Part shown: positions 8,446 through 15,392 of the stretch, piece after piece | Layout of the letters: each line of letters starts with the position of its first letter | Numbering within the stretch: the stretch's first letter is position 1 | Assembly (NCBI GenBank): GCA_947496555.1 | Contig: CANMDH010000051.1 | Coordinates: 1-34,081, forward strand | Direction: 5' to 3' | From: an uncultured Aquimarina sp. | Lineage (GTDB): Bacteria > Bacteroidota > Bacteroidia > Flavobacteriales > Flavobacteriaceae | DNA: 34,081 nucleotides | The notes under the pieces: model-generated | Databases searched by the model: none | Told to the model about the DNA's origin: nothing | What the model saw: the letters and a program-made list of their open reading frames with translations, nothing else | Position numbers and translations under genes: made by a program

Positions 8446-8643
8446 TCATATATTAAATACATAAGTGTAGGAATATAAATTCCGAAGTGCTTCTTCTTCA
8501 ATCATCGTTTCAAAACAGCCATAATTTTCTTTTACGTATTTGCGAATACTATCCCCAAATCTTCGTTTCACATCTTCTTTGGACGTTTCCAAAAGTCCGT
8601 TTTGAGCTTCTTCGTTCAAGTCTGTAAAATTGAGATATACCAT
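8446..8643 (-). CDS. Small hypothetical protein (65 aa)
   Basis: Not recognised by function. A 65-residue acidic, helical protein starting MVYLNFTDLNEEAQ, with no membrane segment or metal motif. It starts 11 bases after the stop of the RadC-like gene on the same strand and ends 20 bases before a clear terminator, so it is the last gene of that small operon. The tight spacing and terminator support it as a real gene. A regulatory or protein-binding role alongside the JAB protein is possible but unsupported. Confidence 0.6.
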   Translation of the reverse strand: MVYLNFTDLNEEAQNGLLETSKEDVKRRFGDSIRKYVKENYGCFETMIEEEALRNLYSYTYVFNI

Positions 8644-8654
8644 AGCTTTAGATT

Positions 8655-9104
8655 TTACAAAATTCCGTTATCAGAAAAACTATAATAACCTCCATTGGGT
8701 GCAAATATCAAATGGTCAAGAATGGTAATATCAAATAACTTTGATGCCTTTTTTATCTTGTTTGTAAGTTTCTTATCCGCATCGCTTGGCTGTAATTTTC
8801 CACTTGGGTGGTTGTGTGTTAAAATTATGGCTACGGATAGAGATTTGAGAATAACTGCGAATAATATACGTAGGTCTATTAATGTACCAGTAATTCCACC
8901 CTGCGAATGTTGATACACCCCTTTTACCCTATTACTGTTGTTCAACAAAACAACCTTAAAAGTCTCTTGTATTGCAATTGTATCTTTATCCCAACCTTCA
9001 AAAAGGAGTTTAGCTGCATCTTGTGAATTGCTTATTTTTTTCCACATAGATGATTTTAAACCACCTTTGTAGCTAATCTTTATTTCATTAACTTGTGCTT
9101 TCAT
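8655..9104 (-). CDS. RadC-like JAB-domain protein
   Basis: A 149-residue protein when started at the ATG at 9104 (MKAQVNEIKISYK). A longer reading from 9173 would begin inside the ssb terminator and is rejected. The metalloprotease-like JAB signature is intact: THNHPSGKLQPSDAD gives the H-x-H-(x)n-S-x-x-D metal site. The full helix-hairpin-helix of chromosomal RadC is missing, as in the short versions common on mobile elements. Biochemical function is unknown; the family was once tied to DNA repair, and short forms recur with anti-restriction and mobilization genes. Its neighbours are ssb upstream, behind a terminator, and the 65-aa gene downstream. Confidence 0.9.
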   Translation of the reverse strand: MKAQVNEIKISYKGGLKSSMWKKISNSQDAAKLLFEGWDKDTIAIQETFKVVLLNNSNRVKGVYQHSQGGITGTLIDLRILFAVILKSLSVAIILTHNHPSGKLQPSDADKKLTNKIKKASKLFDITILDHLIFAPNGGYYSFSDNGIL

Positions 9105-9134
9105 TGTGCATATATTTAATGTGTGAATAATGAA

Positions 9135-9170
9135 AAAGAGGGCGCAACTTTCGAGAGGAACGCCCTCTTT
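9135..9170 (-). terminator. Rho-independent terminator of ssb
   Basis: Perfect 10-base stem AAAGAGGGCG (9135-9144) / CGCCCTCTTT (9161-9170) with a 16-base loop; on the minus strand it runs into a T5 tract. It lies 11 bases past the ssb stop, separating ssb from the RadC-like gene. Confidence 0.8.
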
Positions 9171-9181
9171 CATTTTAAATC

Positions 9182-9526
9182 TTACTTGTCATTTTTGCTT
9201 CCAAGTAATAGGATTTCATCGGCTAGCACTTCGGTAACATAGCGTTGGTTTCCATCGTCCGTGGTGTAGGTTCGTGTCTTTAGCTTTCCCTTGATTCCTA
9301 CTTCTTTGCCTTTTTCAACAAATTTCTCAACGATTTCAGCAGTCTTGCCCCAAGCCACTACGGTATGCCAGTTGGTGTCCGTTTGCTTTTCGCCTTTGCT
9401 GTCTTTGAAGTACTCGTTTGTAGCGAGTGAGAAGCGGGCTACTTTCTTACCGCTTTCAAGGTTCGTAATGGTTGGCTCTTGACCAACGTTTCCAATTAAC
9501 TGTACGTGATTTCTAATAGTACTCAT
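9182..9526 (-). CDS. ssb: Single-stranded DNA-binding protein
   Basis: A 114-residue OB-fold protein. The N-terminus NHVQLIGNVGQEPTI, the strand TNWHTVVAWGKTAEIV and the segment VGIKGKLKTRTYTTDDGNQR are typical of bacterial SSB. It ends in LLLGSKNDK and lacks the acidic tip that chromosomal SSB uses to recruit repair proteins, which fits an element-borne copy that coats transferred single strands. It is preceded by the long structured noncoding stretch and followed by its own terminator. A chromosomal ssb is expected elsewhere. Confidence 0.95.
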   Translation of the reverse strand: MSTIRNHVQLIGNVGQEPTITNLESGKKVARFSLATNEYFKDSKGEKQTDTNWHTVVAWGKTAEIVEKFVEKGKEVGIKGKLKTRTYTTDDGNQRYVTEVLADEILLLGSKNDK

Positions 9527-9636
9527 AACTAAAAAATTTAAAAGATTAATAATTCCCTTTTCAATTCAATTCAGATTAAATTTTAAGGGGTGTTTGTTCT
9601 TTTCTTTCGTGCACCGCACAATGTATAAAGTGGGTT

Positions 9637-9749
9637 TTGTCAAGACTTTTAGGGAATAAATCAGGTGTGTTTGCGTCGTAGTAAATTCCTTGGAATTTCA
9701 AGGAAGTAGAAACCTTATTTTTCACTAAAACTTTGTACAGTCTTGACAA
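9637..9749. repeat. 11-bp inverted repeat around a 7-bp hairpin
   Basis: TTGTCAAGACT (9637-9647) and AGTCTTGACAA (9739-9749) are perfect inverted repeats about 90 bases apart. Inside them, TTCCTTG (9686-9692) and CAAGGAA (9699-9705) form a second hairpin. This lies in the noncoding stretch upstream of ssb. It could be a protein-binding or recombination site; no gene explains it. Confidence 0.5.
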
Positions 9750-9927
9750 GTTTCATAAGGGCATTAGCAATTCTTTTAAATCCGGTTACGATTTGTGCGT
9801 ACAGACAGTTAAGCGAAATGAGTGGCTGGATTTAATGTAGAGTTGGTTATGTCATGCCTGTTTTTCGACGCCCCGAAAAACAACAAAGGCTTTATCCATT
9901 ATAAACCCCTTAAAACGTGTAAGGCAG

Positions 9928-10108
9928 CGGTTTGGTTTTTAAGGATTTTCGAGTGGGGGGTCAAGAAGACCGCGCCGAAAATCCTGTTAAGAAAACCGAG
10001 GTGATGGCTTTCCGATGAAAAGCGAACTTAATTCACAATTTTGGCTCGGGAATGAAGTGTCCCTTCCCAGAGCATCGGGAAGGGTTTACGAAATGGAAAG
10101 CTAAAATT
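9928..10108. other. Structured noncoding region between ssb and tRNA-Leu
   Basis: The stretch 9527-10378 has no convincing gene. It holds strong secondary structure. CGGTTT at 9928 and TTTTTAAGGATTTTCG pair with CGAAAATCCTGTTAAGAAAACCG ending at 9998; the core is a perfect 10-base stem, AGGATTTTCG/CGAAAATCCT. Then CCCTTCCC (10061-10068) pairs with GGGAAGGG (10077-10084) inside an outer stem AATTTTGGCT (10037-10046) / AGCTAAAATT (10099-10108) that includes one G-U pair. GC content is higher than around it. Possible roles are a structured RNA, a replication or second transfer origin, or part of an attachment region. Two weak ORFs here (9822-10004 plus, 10028-10267 minus) show no family features. 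Confidence 0.5.
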
Positions 10109-10296
10109 GAGGATTGTGTCCAAGACTTGTGTAGTGAAGCTCTTTTCCCGTAATGTAGCTTTTTGCAAAATGCAGGGGAATGTGCTGAATGGGTTATAAA
10201 AACTAAATTCTATGATATCAAAAAATGAAAAATAGTAATCTATCTTATTTAATATCAAATCGTACAAATCTAAATGTAGTCAAAGAAAAAGCAAAA

Positions 10297-10317
10297 ATGT
10301 TGTACCTATGTTGTACC
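10297..10317. repeat. Tandem direct repeat ATGTTGTACC
   Basis: ATGTTGTACC occurs at 10297-10306 and again at 10308-10317, one base apart. A related TTTTGTAC/GTACAAAA pair lies on the other side of the tRNA (10542-10570). Short repeats of this kind flank integrase attachment cores as arm sites, but no integrase is visible to test this. Confidence 0.4.
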
Positions 10318-10325
10318 CAAACAAA

Positions 10326-10351
10326 AAAACCTCTCATTTCTGAGAGGTTTT
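10326..10351. terminator. Bidirectional terminator downstream of tRNA-Leu
   Basis: Perfect stem AAAACCTCTCA (10326-10336) / TGAGAGGTTTT (10341-10351) with loop TTTC. Read on the minus strand it follows the tRNA by 27 bases, so it probably ends the tRNA transcript; the A/T tails would allow it to work in both directions. Confidence 0.7.
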
Positions 10352-10378
10352 ATGACTGCAATTTTGTAGTTGAAAAAG

Positions 10379-10460
10379 TGCGGGCGGGGAGACTCGAACT
10401 CCCACACCTCGCGGCACCAGATCCTAAGTCTGGCGTGTCTACCAATTCCACCACGCCCGC
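10379..10460 (-). tRNA. tRNA-Leu (anticodon TAG)
   Basis: On the minus strand the 82-base gene starts GCGGGCGTGGTGGAATTGG and ends with the matching CGCCCGC plus discriminator A. The anticodon arm CCAGA-CTTAGGA-TCTGG places TAG at the anticodon, reading CTA leucine codons. The T arm contains GTTCGAGTC. The variable region with GTGCCGCGAGGTGT is the long class II type expected for leucine. CCA is not encoded. The 3' end faces the mobile island, and a copy of the 5' half lies 34 bases upstream. Confidence 0.97.
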
Positions 10461-10494
10461 TTTTTCAATATTTTAAGAACTTTTATTAGGTTAA

Positions 10495-10534
10495 ATCCTA
10501 AGTCTAGCGTGTCTACCAATTCCACCACGCCCGC
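10495..10534 (-). repeat. Duplicated 5' half of tRNA-Leu
   Basis: Forty bases repeat the 5' half of the intact tRNA-Leu (10421-10460) with one mismatch (TCTAGCG against TCTGGCG). The copy starts at the acceptor 5' end and stops in the anticodon loop; beyond that point the sequences are unrelated. It lies 34 bases upstream of the intact gene and cannot fold into a tRNA. It marks either a collapsed tandem tRNA pair or the scar of an integration or excision event with its crossover in the anticodon loop. Confidence 0.85.
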
Positions 10535-10541
10535 ATTTTAA

Positions 10542-10570
10542 TTTTGTACCACTTAGGACTCAGTACAAAA
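10542..10570. repeat. Perfect 8-bp inverted repeat beside the tRNA fragment
   Basis: TTTTGTAC (10542-10549) and GTACAAAA (10563-10570) with a 13-base loop containing CTTAGGA, the same seven bases as the tRNA-Leu anticodon loop. It could be a transcription terminator or an attachment-region element; the loop match may be chance. Confidence 0.45.
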
Positions 10571-10682
10571 TACCCACTTTTATTAGTAAGCGGGTGCAAA
10601 TATAAACAATAGTTTTAAAATAAAAACAACCTTCTCAAAAAATATAAAGTTTTAGTACTTTAGTGCCAAAATTAACTCTTAC

Positions 10683-12071
10683 ATGCAAAATATACAATCT
10701 TACGTTCAAGAACATAAAGACCGTTTTATTAACGAACTTCTTGAACTACTCAAAATCCCATCAGTTAGTGCCGACACAGCATATAAAGATGATGTTATAA
10801 AGACCGCAGGAGAAATTAGTAAAAGCCTCACTGATGCGGGTTGCGATACGGTCGAGATATGCGAAACTCCAGGATATCCAATCGTCTACGGAGAGAAAAT
10901 TTTTGATAAAAACCTCCCTACTGTACTGGTATACGGTCATTATGATGTACAACCACCAGATCCTATGGATTTATGGGATAGCCCGCCATTCGAACCAATA
11001 ATTAAGAAGACAGATATTCATCCTGATGGGGCTATTTTTGCTCGTGGATCGTGTGATGATAAAGGACAAATGTATATGCATGTCAAGGCTTTAGAGTTTA
11101 TGACCAAAACCGATCAGTTGCCATGCAATGTGAAGTTTATGATCGAAGGCGAAGAAGAGGTAGGAAGCAAAAGCCTTGGTTGGTTTGTAGAACGTAACCA
11201 AGACAAATTGGCCAACGATGTAATTCTGATTAGCGATACAGGCATGATCGCCAAAGATGTACCTTCCATTACAACAGGGTTACGAGGTTTAAGCTATGTA
11301 GAAGTTGAGGTTACAGGACCAAACAGAGATCTACATAGTGGTTTGTATGGTGGGGCAGTTGCAAACCCAATAAATGTTTTGACTAAAATGATTGCTTCGT
11401 TACATGGTGAGGATAATCATATTACAATTCCGGGATTTTATGATAAGGTAGAAAACCTTTCAAAAGAAGAGCGAGCAGAGATGGCCAAAGCACCTTTTTC
11501 TCTTGATGCTTATAAGAAATCATTAGATATCAATGCTGTTTATGGAGAAGAAGGTTACACCACCAATGAGCGTAACTCGATTCGACCAACTCTTGATGTA
11601 AATGGTATTTGGGGTGGCTATACCGGCGAAGGAGCAAAAACAGTGATCGCTAGTAAAGCCTATGCTAAAATATCGATGCGTTTGGTACCTAACCAGGATT
11701 GGCAAGAAATTACCGAAATATTCAAAACTTACTTTGAAAGTATCGCCCCAGAAGCGGTAACTGTAAAAGTAACGCCACATCATGGTGGTCAAGGGTATGT
11801 AACTCCGATAGACAATATTGGATATCGAGCGGCAAGTAAGGCCTACCAGGATACCTTTGGTAAAACGCCTATCCCGCAACGTAGCGGAGGTAGTATCCCA
11901 ATTGTTTCTTTATTTGAAAAGGAGTTGAAGAGTAAGACCATTCTTATGGGATTTGGTTTGGATAGTGACGCGATACATTCACCCAATGAACATTTTGGAG
12001 TGTGGAACTACTTAAAAGGAATCGAAACTATTCCATTATTTTATAAATATTTTACAGAGATGAGCAAATAA
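10683..12071 (+). CDS. M20-family dipeptidase
   Basis: A 462-residue zinc metallopeptidase of the M20 dipeptidase group (carnosinase/CNDP-like), which cleaves dipeptides in the cytosol. Visible metal ligands and catalytic residues: H86 in VYGHYDVQPP, D125 in ARGSCDDKGQ, the E158-E159 pair in EGEEEVGS, an aspartate in ISDTGM, and the final histidine in DAIHSPNEHF. The dimerisation (lid) domain lies between about residues 190 and 350. No signal peptide is present. The length is normal. It is the first resident gene after the tRNA and stands alone; the next gene starts 361 bases later. The substrate is not determined; X-Pro or other dipeptides would fit with the hydroxyproline genes downstream, but that is only a guess. 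Confidence 0.94.
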   Translation: MQNIQSYVQEHKDRFINELLELLKIPSVSADTAYKDDVIKTAGEISKSLTDAGCDTVEICETPGYPIVYGEKIFDKNLPTVLVYGHYDVQPPDPMDLWDSPPFEPIIKKTDIHPDGAIFARGSCDDKGQMYMHVKALEFMTKTDQLPCNVKFMIEGEEEVGSKSLGWFVERNQDKLANDVILISDTGMIAKDVPSITTGLRGLSYVEVEVTGPNRDLHSGLYGGAVANPINVLTKMIASLHGEDNHITIPGFYDKVENLSKEERAEMAKAPFSLDAYKKSLDINAVYGEEGYTTNERNSIRPTLDVNGIWGGYTGEGAKTVIASKAYAKISMRLVPNQDWQEITEIFKTYFESIAPEAVTVKVTPHHGGQGYVTPIDNIGYRAASKAYQDTFGKTPIPQRSGGSIPIVSLFEKELKSKTILMGFGLDSDAIHSPNEHFGVWNYLKGIETIPLFYKYFTEMSK

Positions 12072-12432
12072 AATCATCTAGAAATTAAAATACTTTTTTG
12101 CCTTTACTTGGGCTACAACCAGGCAAGGGCAACTCCTCCTTCATATTAAAACTTTTAAGAATTGTAGGGAAGTATCACCCTTAAAAAAGGGTATTAAACT
12201 ATCTTATTTTCAGTCAATTAACCCCCTTGACGAATGAAAAAACTTACATGAAAAAAATTAAAATGGATATTTTTGAACCCTTCATCGAAAATAGAAAAAA
12301 TAGTACTTCTGGTATATCTTAATGTTGTAGTTTTAAGTGATTATCCTAAGTATCCTTCCCTAAGATTTTAACGTAAACGCTATTTGAGTCAGAATGCATT
12401 TTCTAAAATTTTAACTCTTAAAATAGTTTACA
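12072..12432. other. Noncoding gap upstream of the curlin-repeat gene
   Basis: No ORF of interest. A weak hairpin (TTGCCT near 12098 with AGGCAA near 12122) may end the dipeptidase transcript. A TATTTTTG at 12268-12275 fits the -7 consensus TAnnTTTG but has no matching TTTG upstream. The long leader suggests regulation of the curlin gene, but no operator can be named. Confidence 0.35.
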
Positions 12433-14892
12433 ATGAAAAAAGCAATTTTAGTTTTCGGGGTGTTGATAAATGGAGTATTTACTTTTGCTCAAAACATTAC
12501 CGATGTTAATCAATCTGGTATTGATAATACAGTTGATATCACTCAAGAGGGAGATAAAAACACTTTAAAAATCCTTCAGGATGGTGAAAAGAATCATTCA
12601 GAGGTGGTTCAAGGATTCGAAGGGGTTCTTATTGGAGATGGATATATCTCTCAAGACCAATATGGAGAGAATAACACTGTGTATGTGTATCAGCAAGGAG
12701 AATTCAATTCAGTTTCTCAATACCAAGTAGGGGGTTTTAATACGGCAGAAGTGGTTCAGGACTTTGGTGATTCGAATATCGCTGTTCAATTTCAAGATGG
12801 ATTTTATAATAGTGTAACTTCCAGGCAAGGTGAAAATACTACATCTTGGCAAGAACAGGTGGGTGAATTTAATACGGCTATAATAAGTCAAGAAGTTTCT
12901 ATGTCTGTAGCAGCCTATCAAACTCAATATGGAACAAGTAATGAAGCGAGTATTTCTCAATTTTCTTTTGATGGTGTAGCAAGACAATATCAATTTGGGA
13001 TTGAAAATAAAGCAGCGATCATATCAGGCTCAGACGGTAGCGCCGAACAGAATCAGGATGGTCATAGGAACTATGCGCTAATGGAAGTTTCAGGATCGGG
13101 AATGAATGCGATTCAAAATCAATTTGGAAGGGATAATAAAGCTGAAATCAATGCTTCTGGCTTTCTTTCAACAATAGAACAAAATCAAGATGGAAATGGT
13201 AATGTTGCCATAATCGATGAAAGTTTAGGTGAAAATGAAATTGTTCAGTCGCAAACAGGAAATGAAAATATAGCCAAAATAAACAGTTCTTGTATGGACT
13301 GTGATGTAGAACAAACCCAAACAGGGAATAGAAATACGGCTGAAGCGATTCAAAATAATTCTGCTCAAGGCAGTGCTATTGTTCAAATTCAAGAGGGAGA
13401 AGAAAATTCAGTAATTACTATACAGGATGAGGTAGGAACAGTAAATAAAATTTTAAGTGTACAAAGTGGTTTTTCTAATGAGATTGAGCAATTGCAGAAC
13501 GGAGGTAGAGCCAATCAAATGTCTGCGAGTCAGTTTGGAAATGATAATGTAATTCTACAGACACAAAGTGGCATAAACAATAAAATGGAAGCTTCACAAG
13601 GAGGTGAGGAGATTGGTAATAACAATATAATTGTCCAGAATCAAAGTGCAAGAGATAATATGCTTGAAGCTTTACAGGGTAATAATAGACTTAGTGAAAA
13701 TAATATGATATCCCAAACTCAAGATGGTGAGTTTAATAAGATAACGACCGAGCAAAATGGTAACAATAATACTGCTGAAGCGGTTCAGGGTTCTGGTAAT
13801 TCAAATACCGCTACACAGTATCAAGATGGAGAAGGAAATGCCTTAACTTTTACACAGCTAGGAAGTGCAGAAAAAAATACATCTCAGCAATTTCAAATAG
13901 GTAATTCTAATAAAGGCATAGTCGATCAAACAGTGGCGATATCGGGCTCGGTAAGCCAATTTCAAATAGGTGATAACAATGATGCGAGTGTTGTGCAGTT
14001 TTCTATAGGTGGTGTTACCACACAAGTTCAGATAGGAGACGAAAATCAAGCTCATATAATATCAGGTACAGATGGTGCAACTGTTAATCAATATCAACAA
14101 GGTACAGGCAATTATGGTTTTATAGATATTCTTGGACCAGGAAATGAAATTAATATCATTCAAAATCAAATAGGCGAAAATAATAAAGGCGAAATCTTTG
14201 GATCAGGGATAGCTTCAAAAATAGAACAATACCAAAATGGAGCTGATAATGTTGCTGTAATTAATGAAGGAATACTTGAAAACGAAATCTTTCAATCCCA
14301 AACAGGGAATGAAAATATGGCTAGTATAGATACTTCTTGCATGGATTGTAAGGTAGAACAAACCCAGATAGGAGATAGAAATACTGCAAAAGCAGAACAA
14401 ATTGATGCAGCTCCAGGCAACTCAATTATTCAACGTCAAGAAGGAACAGAAAATTCTGTAACCACAGTACAAGATTTAGCTGGGAATTCTAATAGAATAG
14501 AAAGCCTGCAAAATGGCTCTTTTAATACCATAGAACAATTTCAAAATGGAGGTAGAGAGAATAGAGTTTCTGCAGCTCAATTTGGAAATGGTAATATAAT
14601 TGAACAAAGATTTGGTCTTAATGCTAATAAACTTGAAGCTACCCAAGGGAGTACAGAGTTTAGTGAGAATAATAGAATATACCAGGATCAAGATGGTATA
14701 CAAAATACAATAATAACCACACAAAACGGAGTAGGTAATGTTACGGAAGCTGTTCAAATAGGAAGTTTTAATACGATTGAAAACACACAAACCGGTACTA
14801 ATAATAGCTTGATAATTTCACAGACTGGTGATGCTTTTTTTACAACCGTTGTACAAGCGGGTATTGGTAATAGCATAATTATTAATGAATAA
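12433..14892 (+). CDS. Secreted curlin-repeat (CsgA/CsgB-like) amyloid protein
   Basis: An 819-residue secreted protein. Residues 1-19 (MKKAILVFGVLINGVFTFA) form a signal peptide. The rest is made of imperfect ~20-23-residue curlin repeats with the pattern Q-x-G-x-x-N-x-A/x-x-x-Q, rich in Gln, Asn, Gly and Ser, as in CsgA/CsgB amyloid subunits. It is over five times the size of enteric CsgA. The repeats form two large homologous modules: a CMDC motif occurs at C287/C290 and C636/C639, an exact offset of 349 residues, with matching flanks. The first module has extra repeats before the second begins. Predicted role: extracellular fibre or adhesin in biofilm. No csgE, csgF or csgG secretion genes lie in the window. 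A strong terminator follows. Confidence 0.9.
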   Translation: MKKAILVFGVLINGVFTFAQNITDVNQSGIDNTVDITQEGDKNTLKILQDGEKNHSEVVQGFEGVLIGDGYISQDQYGENNTVYVYQQGEFNSVSQYQVGGFNTAEVVQDFGDSNIAVQFQDGFYNSVTSRQGENTTSWQEQVGEFNTAIISQEVSMSVAAYQTQYGTSNEASISQFSFDGVARQYQFGIENKAAIISGSDGSAEQNQDGHRNYALMEVSGSGMNAIQNQFGRDNKAEINASGFLSTIEQNQDGNGNVAIIDESLGENEIVQSQTGNENIAKINSSCMDCDVEQTQTGNRNTAEAIQNNSAQGSAIVQIQEGEENSVITIQDEVGTVNKILSVQSGFSNEIEQLQNGGRANQMSASQFGNDNVILQTQSGINNKMEASQGGEEIGNNNIIVQNQSARDNMLEALQGNNRLSENNMISQTQDGEFNKITTEQNGNNNTAEAVQGSGNSNTATQYQDGEGNALTFTQLGSAEKNTSQQFQIGNSNKGIVDQTVAISGSVSQFQIGDNNDASVVQFSIGGVTTQVQIGDENQAHIISGTDGATVNQYQQGTGNYGFIDILGPGNEINIIQNQIGENNKGEIFGSGIASKIEQYQNGADNVAVINEGILENEIFQSQTGNENMASIDTSCMDCKVEQTQIGDRNTAKAEQIDAAPGNSIIQRQEGTENSVTTVQDLAGNSNRIESLQNGSFNTIEQFQNGGRENRVSAAQFGNGNIIEQRFGLNANKLEATQGSTEFSENNRIYQDQDGIQNTIITTQNGVGNVTEAVQIGSFNTIENTQTGTNNSLIISQTGDAFFTTVVQAGIGNSIIINE

Positions 14893-14912
14893 AATTTAAT
14901 CTGTTTTACACT

Positions 14913-14953
14913 AATAAAGCTTGTAAGATTCTAGAAATTTTACAAGCTTTATT
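14913..14953 (+). terminator. Terminator of the curlin-repeat gene
   Basis: Perfect 13-base stem AATAAAGCTTGTA (14913-14925) / TACAAGCTTTATT (14941-14953), followed by a T tract. It lies 20 bases past the curlin stop and separates it from the blaI operon. Confidence 0.8.
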
Positions 14954-14962
14954 TTTAAATTA

Positions 14963-14997
14963 TTTGGAAATACAAATTTTTATTCTACATTTGTAGA
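14963..14997 (+). promoter_or_regulatory. blaI promoter with overlapping BlaI-type operator
   Basis: TTTG (14963-14966), 19 bases, then TACATTTG (14986-14993) match the Bacteroidota -33/-7 consensus. The dyad TCTACA-TT-TGTAGA (14984-14997) covers the -7 element and resembles the TACA/TGTA operators of BlaI/MecI repressors. The blaI start codon is 24 bases further on. This reads as direct autorepression. Confidence 0.75.
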
Positions 14998-15020
14998 GTT
15001 AATTCTAATTAAGTAGAGCA

Positions 15021-15392
15021 ATGCAATTGTCAAAAGCCGAAGAACAACTTATGAAATACCTCTGGAAACTAGAGAAAGCCTTTATGAAAGACTTGCTTGA
15101 TGCTTTTCCAGAACCAAAACCCGCCACGACAACAGTGGCTACATTGCTAAAGAGAATGAAAGACAAAGGTTTTGTAGAGTATACACTCTATGGAAAATCA
15201 AGAGAGTATTATCCTTTGGTAAAAAAGACAGATTACTTTTCAAAACATGTAAATGGTCTTATCAAAAACTTTTTTAATGATTCTGCTTCTCAGTTTGCAT
15301 CGTTTTTTACTTCTGAAACCAATTTATCAACTTCAGAATTAGAAGAACTCAAAAAGATAGTAGATCAACAAATTCAAAAGCAAAAACAATGA
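15021..15392 (+). CDS. BlaI/MecI/CopY-family transcriptional repressor
   Basis: A 123-residue winged-helix repressor. The N-terminal domain reads LSKAEEQLMKYLWKLEKAFM and includes PATTTVATLLKRMKDKGFV as recognition helix and wing, followed by a dimerisation region to the C-terminus. Members of this family bind TACA/TGTA dyads and are inactivated by cleavage when the paired M56 protease senses a signal. The gene has such a dyad over its promoter and overlaps the M56 gene by four bases (ATGA), so the two are made together. In Bacteroidota such pairs often regulate genes other than beta-lactamase; none is next to it here. Confidence 0.92.
   Translation: MQLSKAEEQLMKYLWKLEKAFMKDLLDAFPEPKPATTTVATLLKRMKDKGFVEYTLYGKSREYYPLVKKTDYFSKHVNGLIKNFFNDSASQFASFFTSETNLSTSELEELKKIVDQQIQKQKQ

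Larger units (their letters stand above)
1..10460. mobile_element. Mobilizable genomic island abutting tRNA-Leu (left end outside window)
   Basis: Seen: a relaxase, a BfmA/BtgA-type accessory gene, a coupling-protein gene, a hairpin-rich candidate oriT, ssb and a RadC-like gene lie in one block. The block sits directly downstream of the 3' end of a tRNA-Leu gene on the minus strand. Known: tRNA 3' ends are classical integration targets, and these gene families travel on flavobacterial mobilizable elements. Inferred: the right boundary is the tRNA and resident chromosome starts beyond it with the M20 peptidase. The left boundary and the integrase are not visible. The hipBA operon and the nuclease pair would then be cargo. 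The coupling gene is frameshifted, so the island may depend on another element for transfer. Confidence 0.6.

Noticed and set aside
9822-10267. Two ORFs (plus 9822-10004, minus 10028-10267) in the ssb-tRNA gap
   Set aside because: Both follow strong stem-loops, have no recognisable domain and no neighbouring operon; structure explains the open frames better, though short-gene status cannot be excluded.
10225-10476. 83-aa plus-strand ORF
   Set aside because: Its C-terminal half is the antisense of tRNA-Leu and it crosses a terminator.
12709-14790. Minus-strand ORFs inside the curlin gene, and the regular repeats as a possible CRISPR or DNA repeat array
   Set aside because: The periodicity is at protein level (curlin repeats) with variable DNA, no identical repeats or spacers, and the sense frame has a signal peptide.
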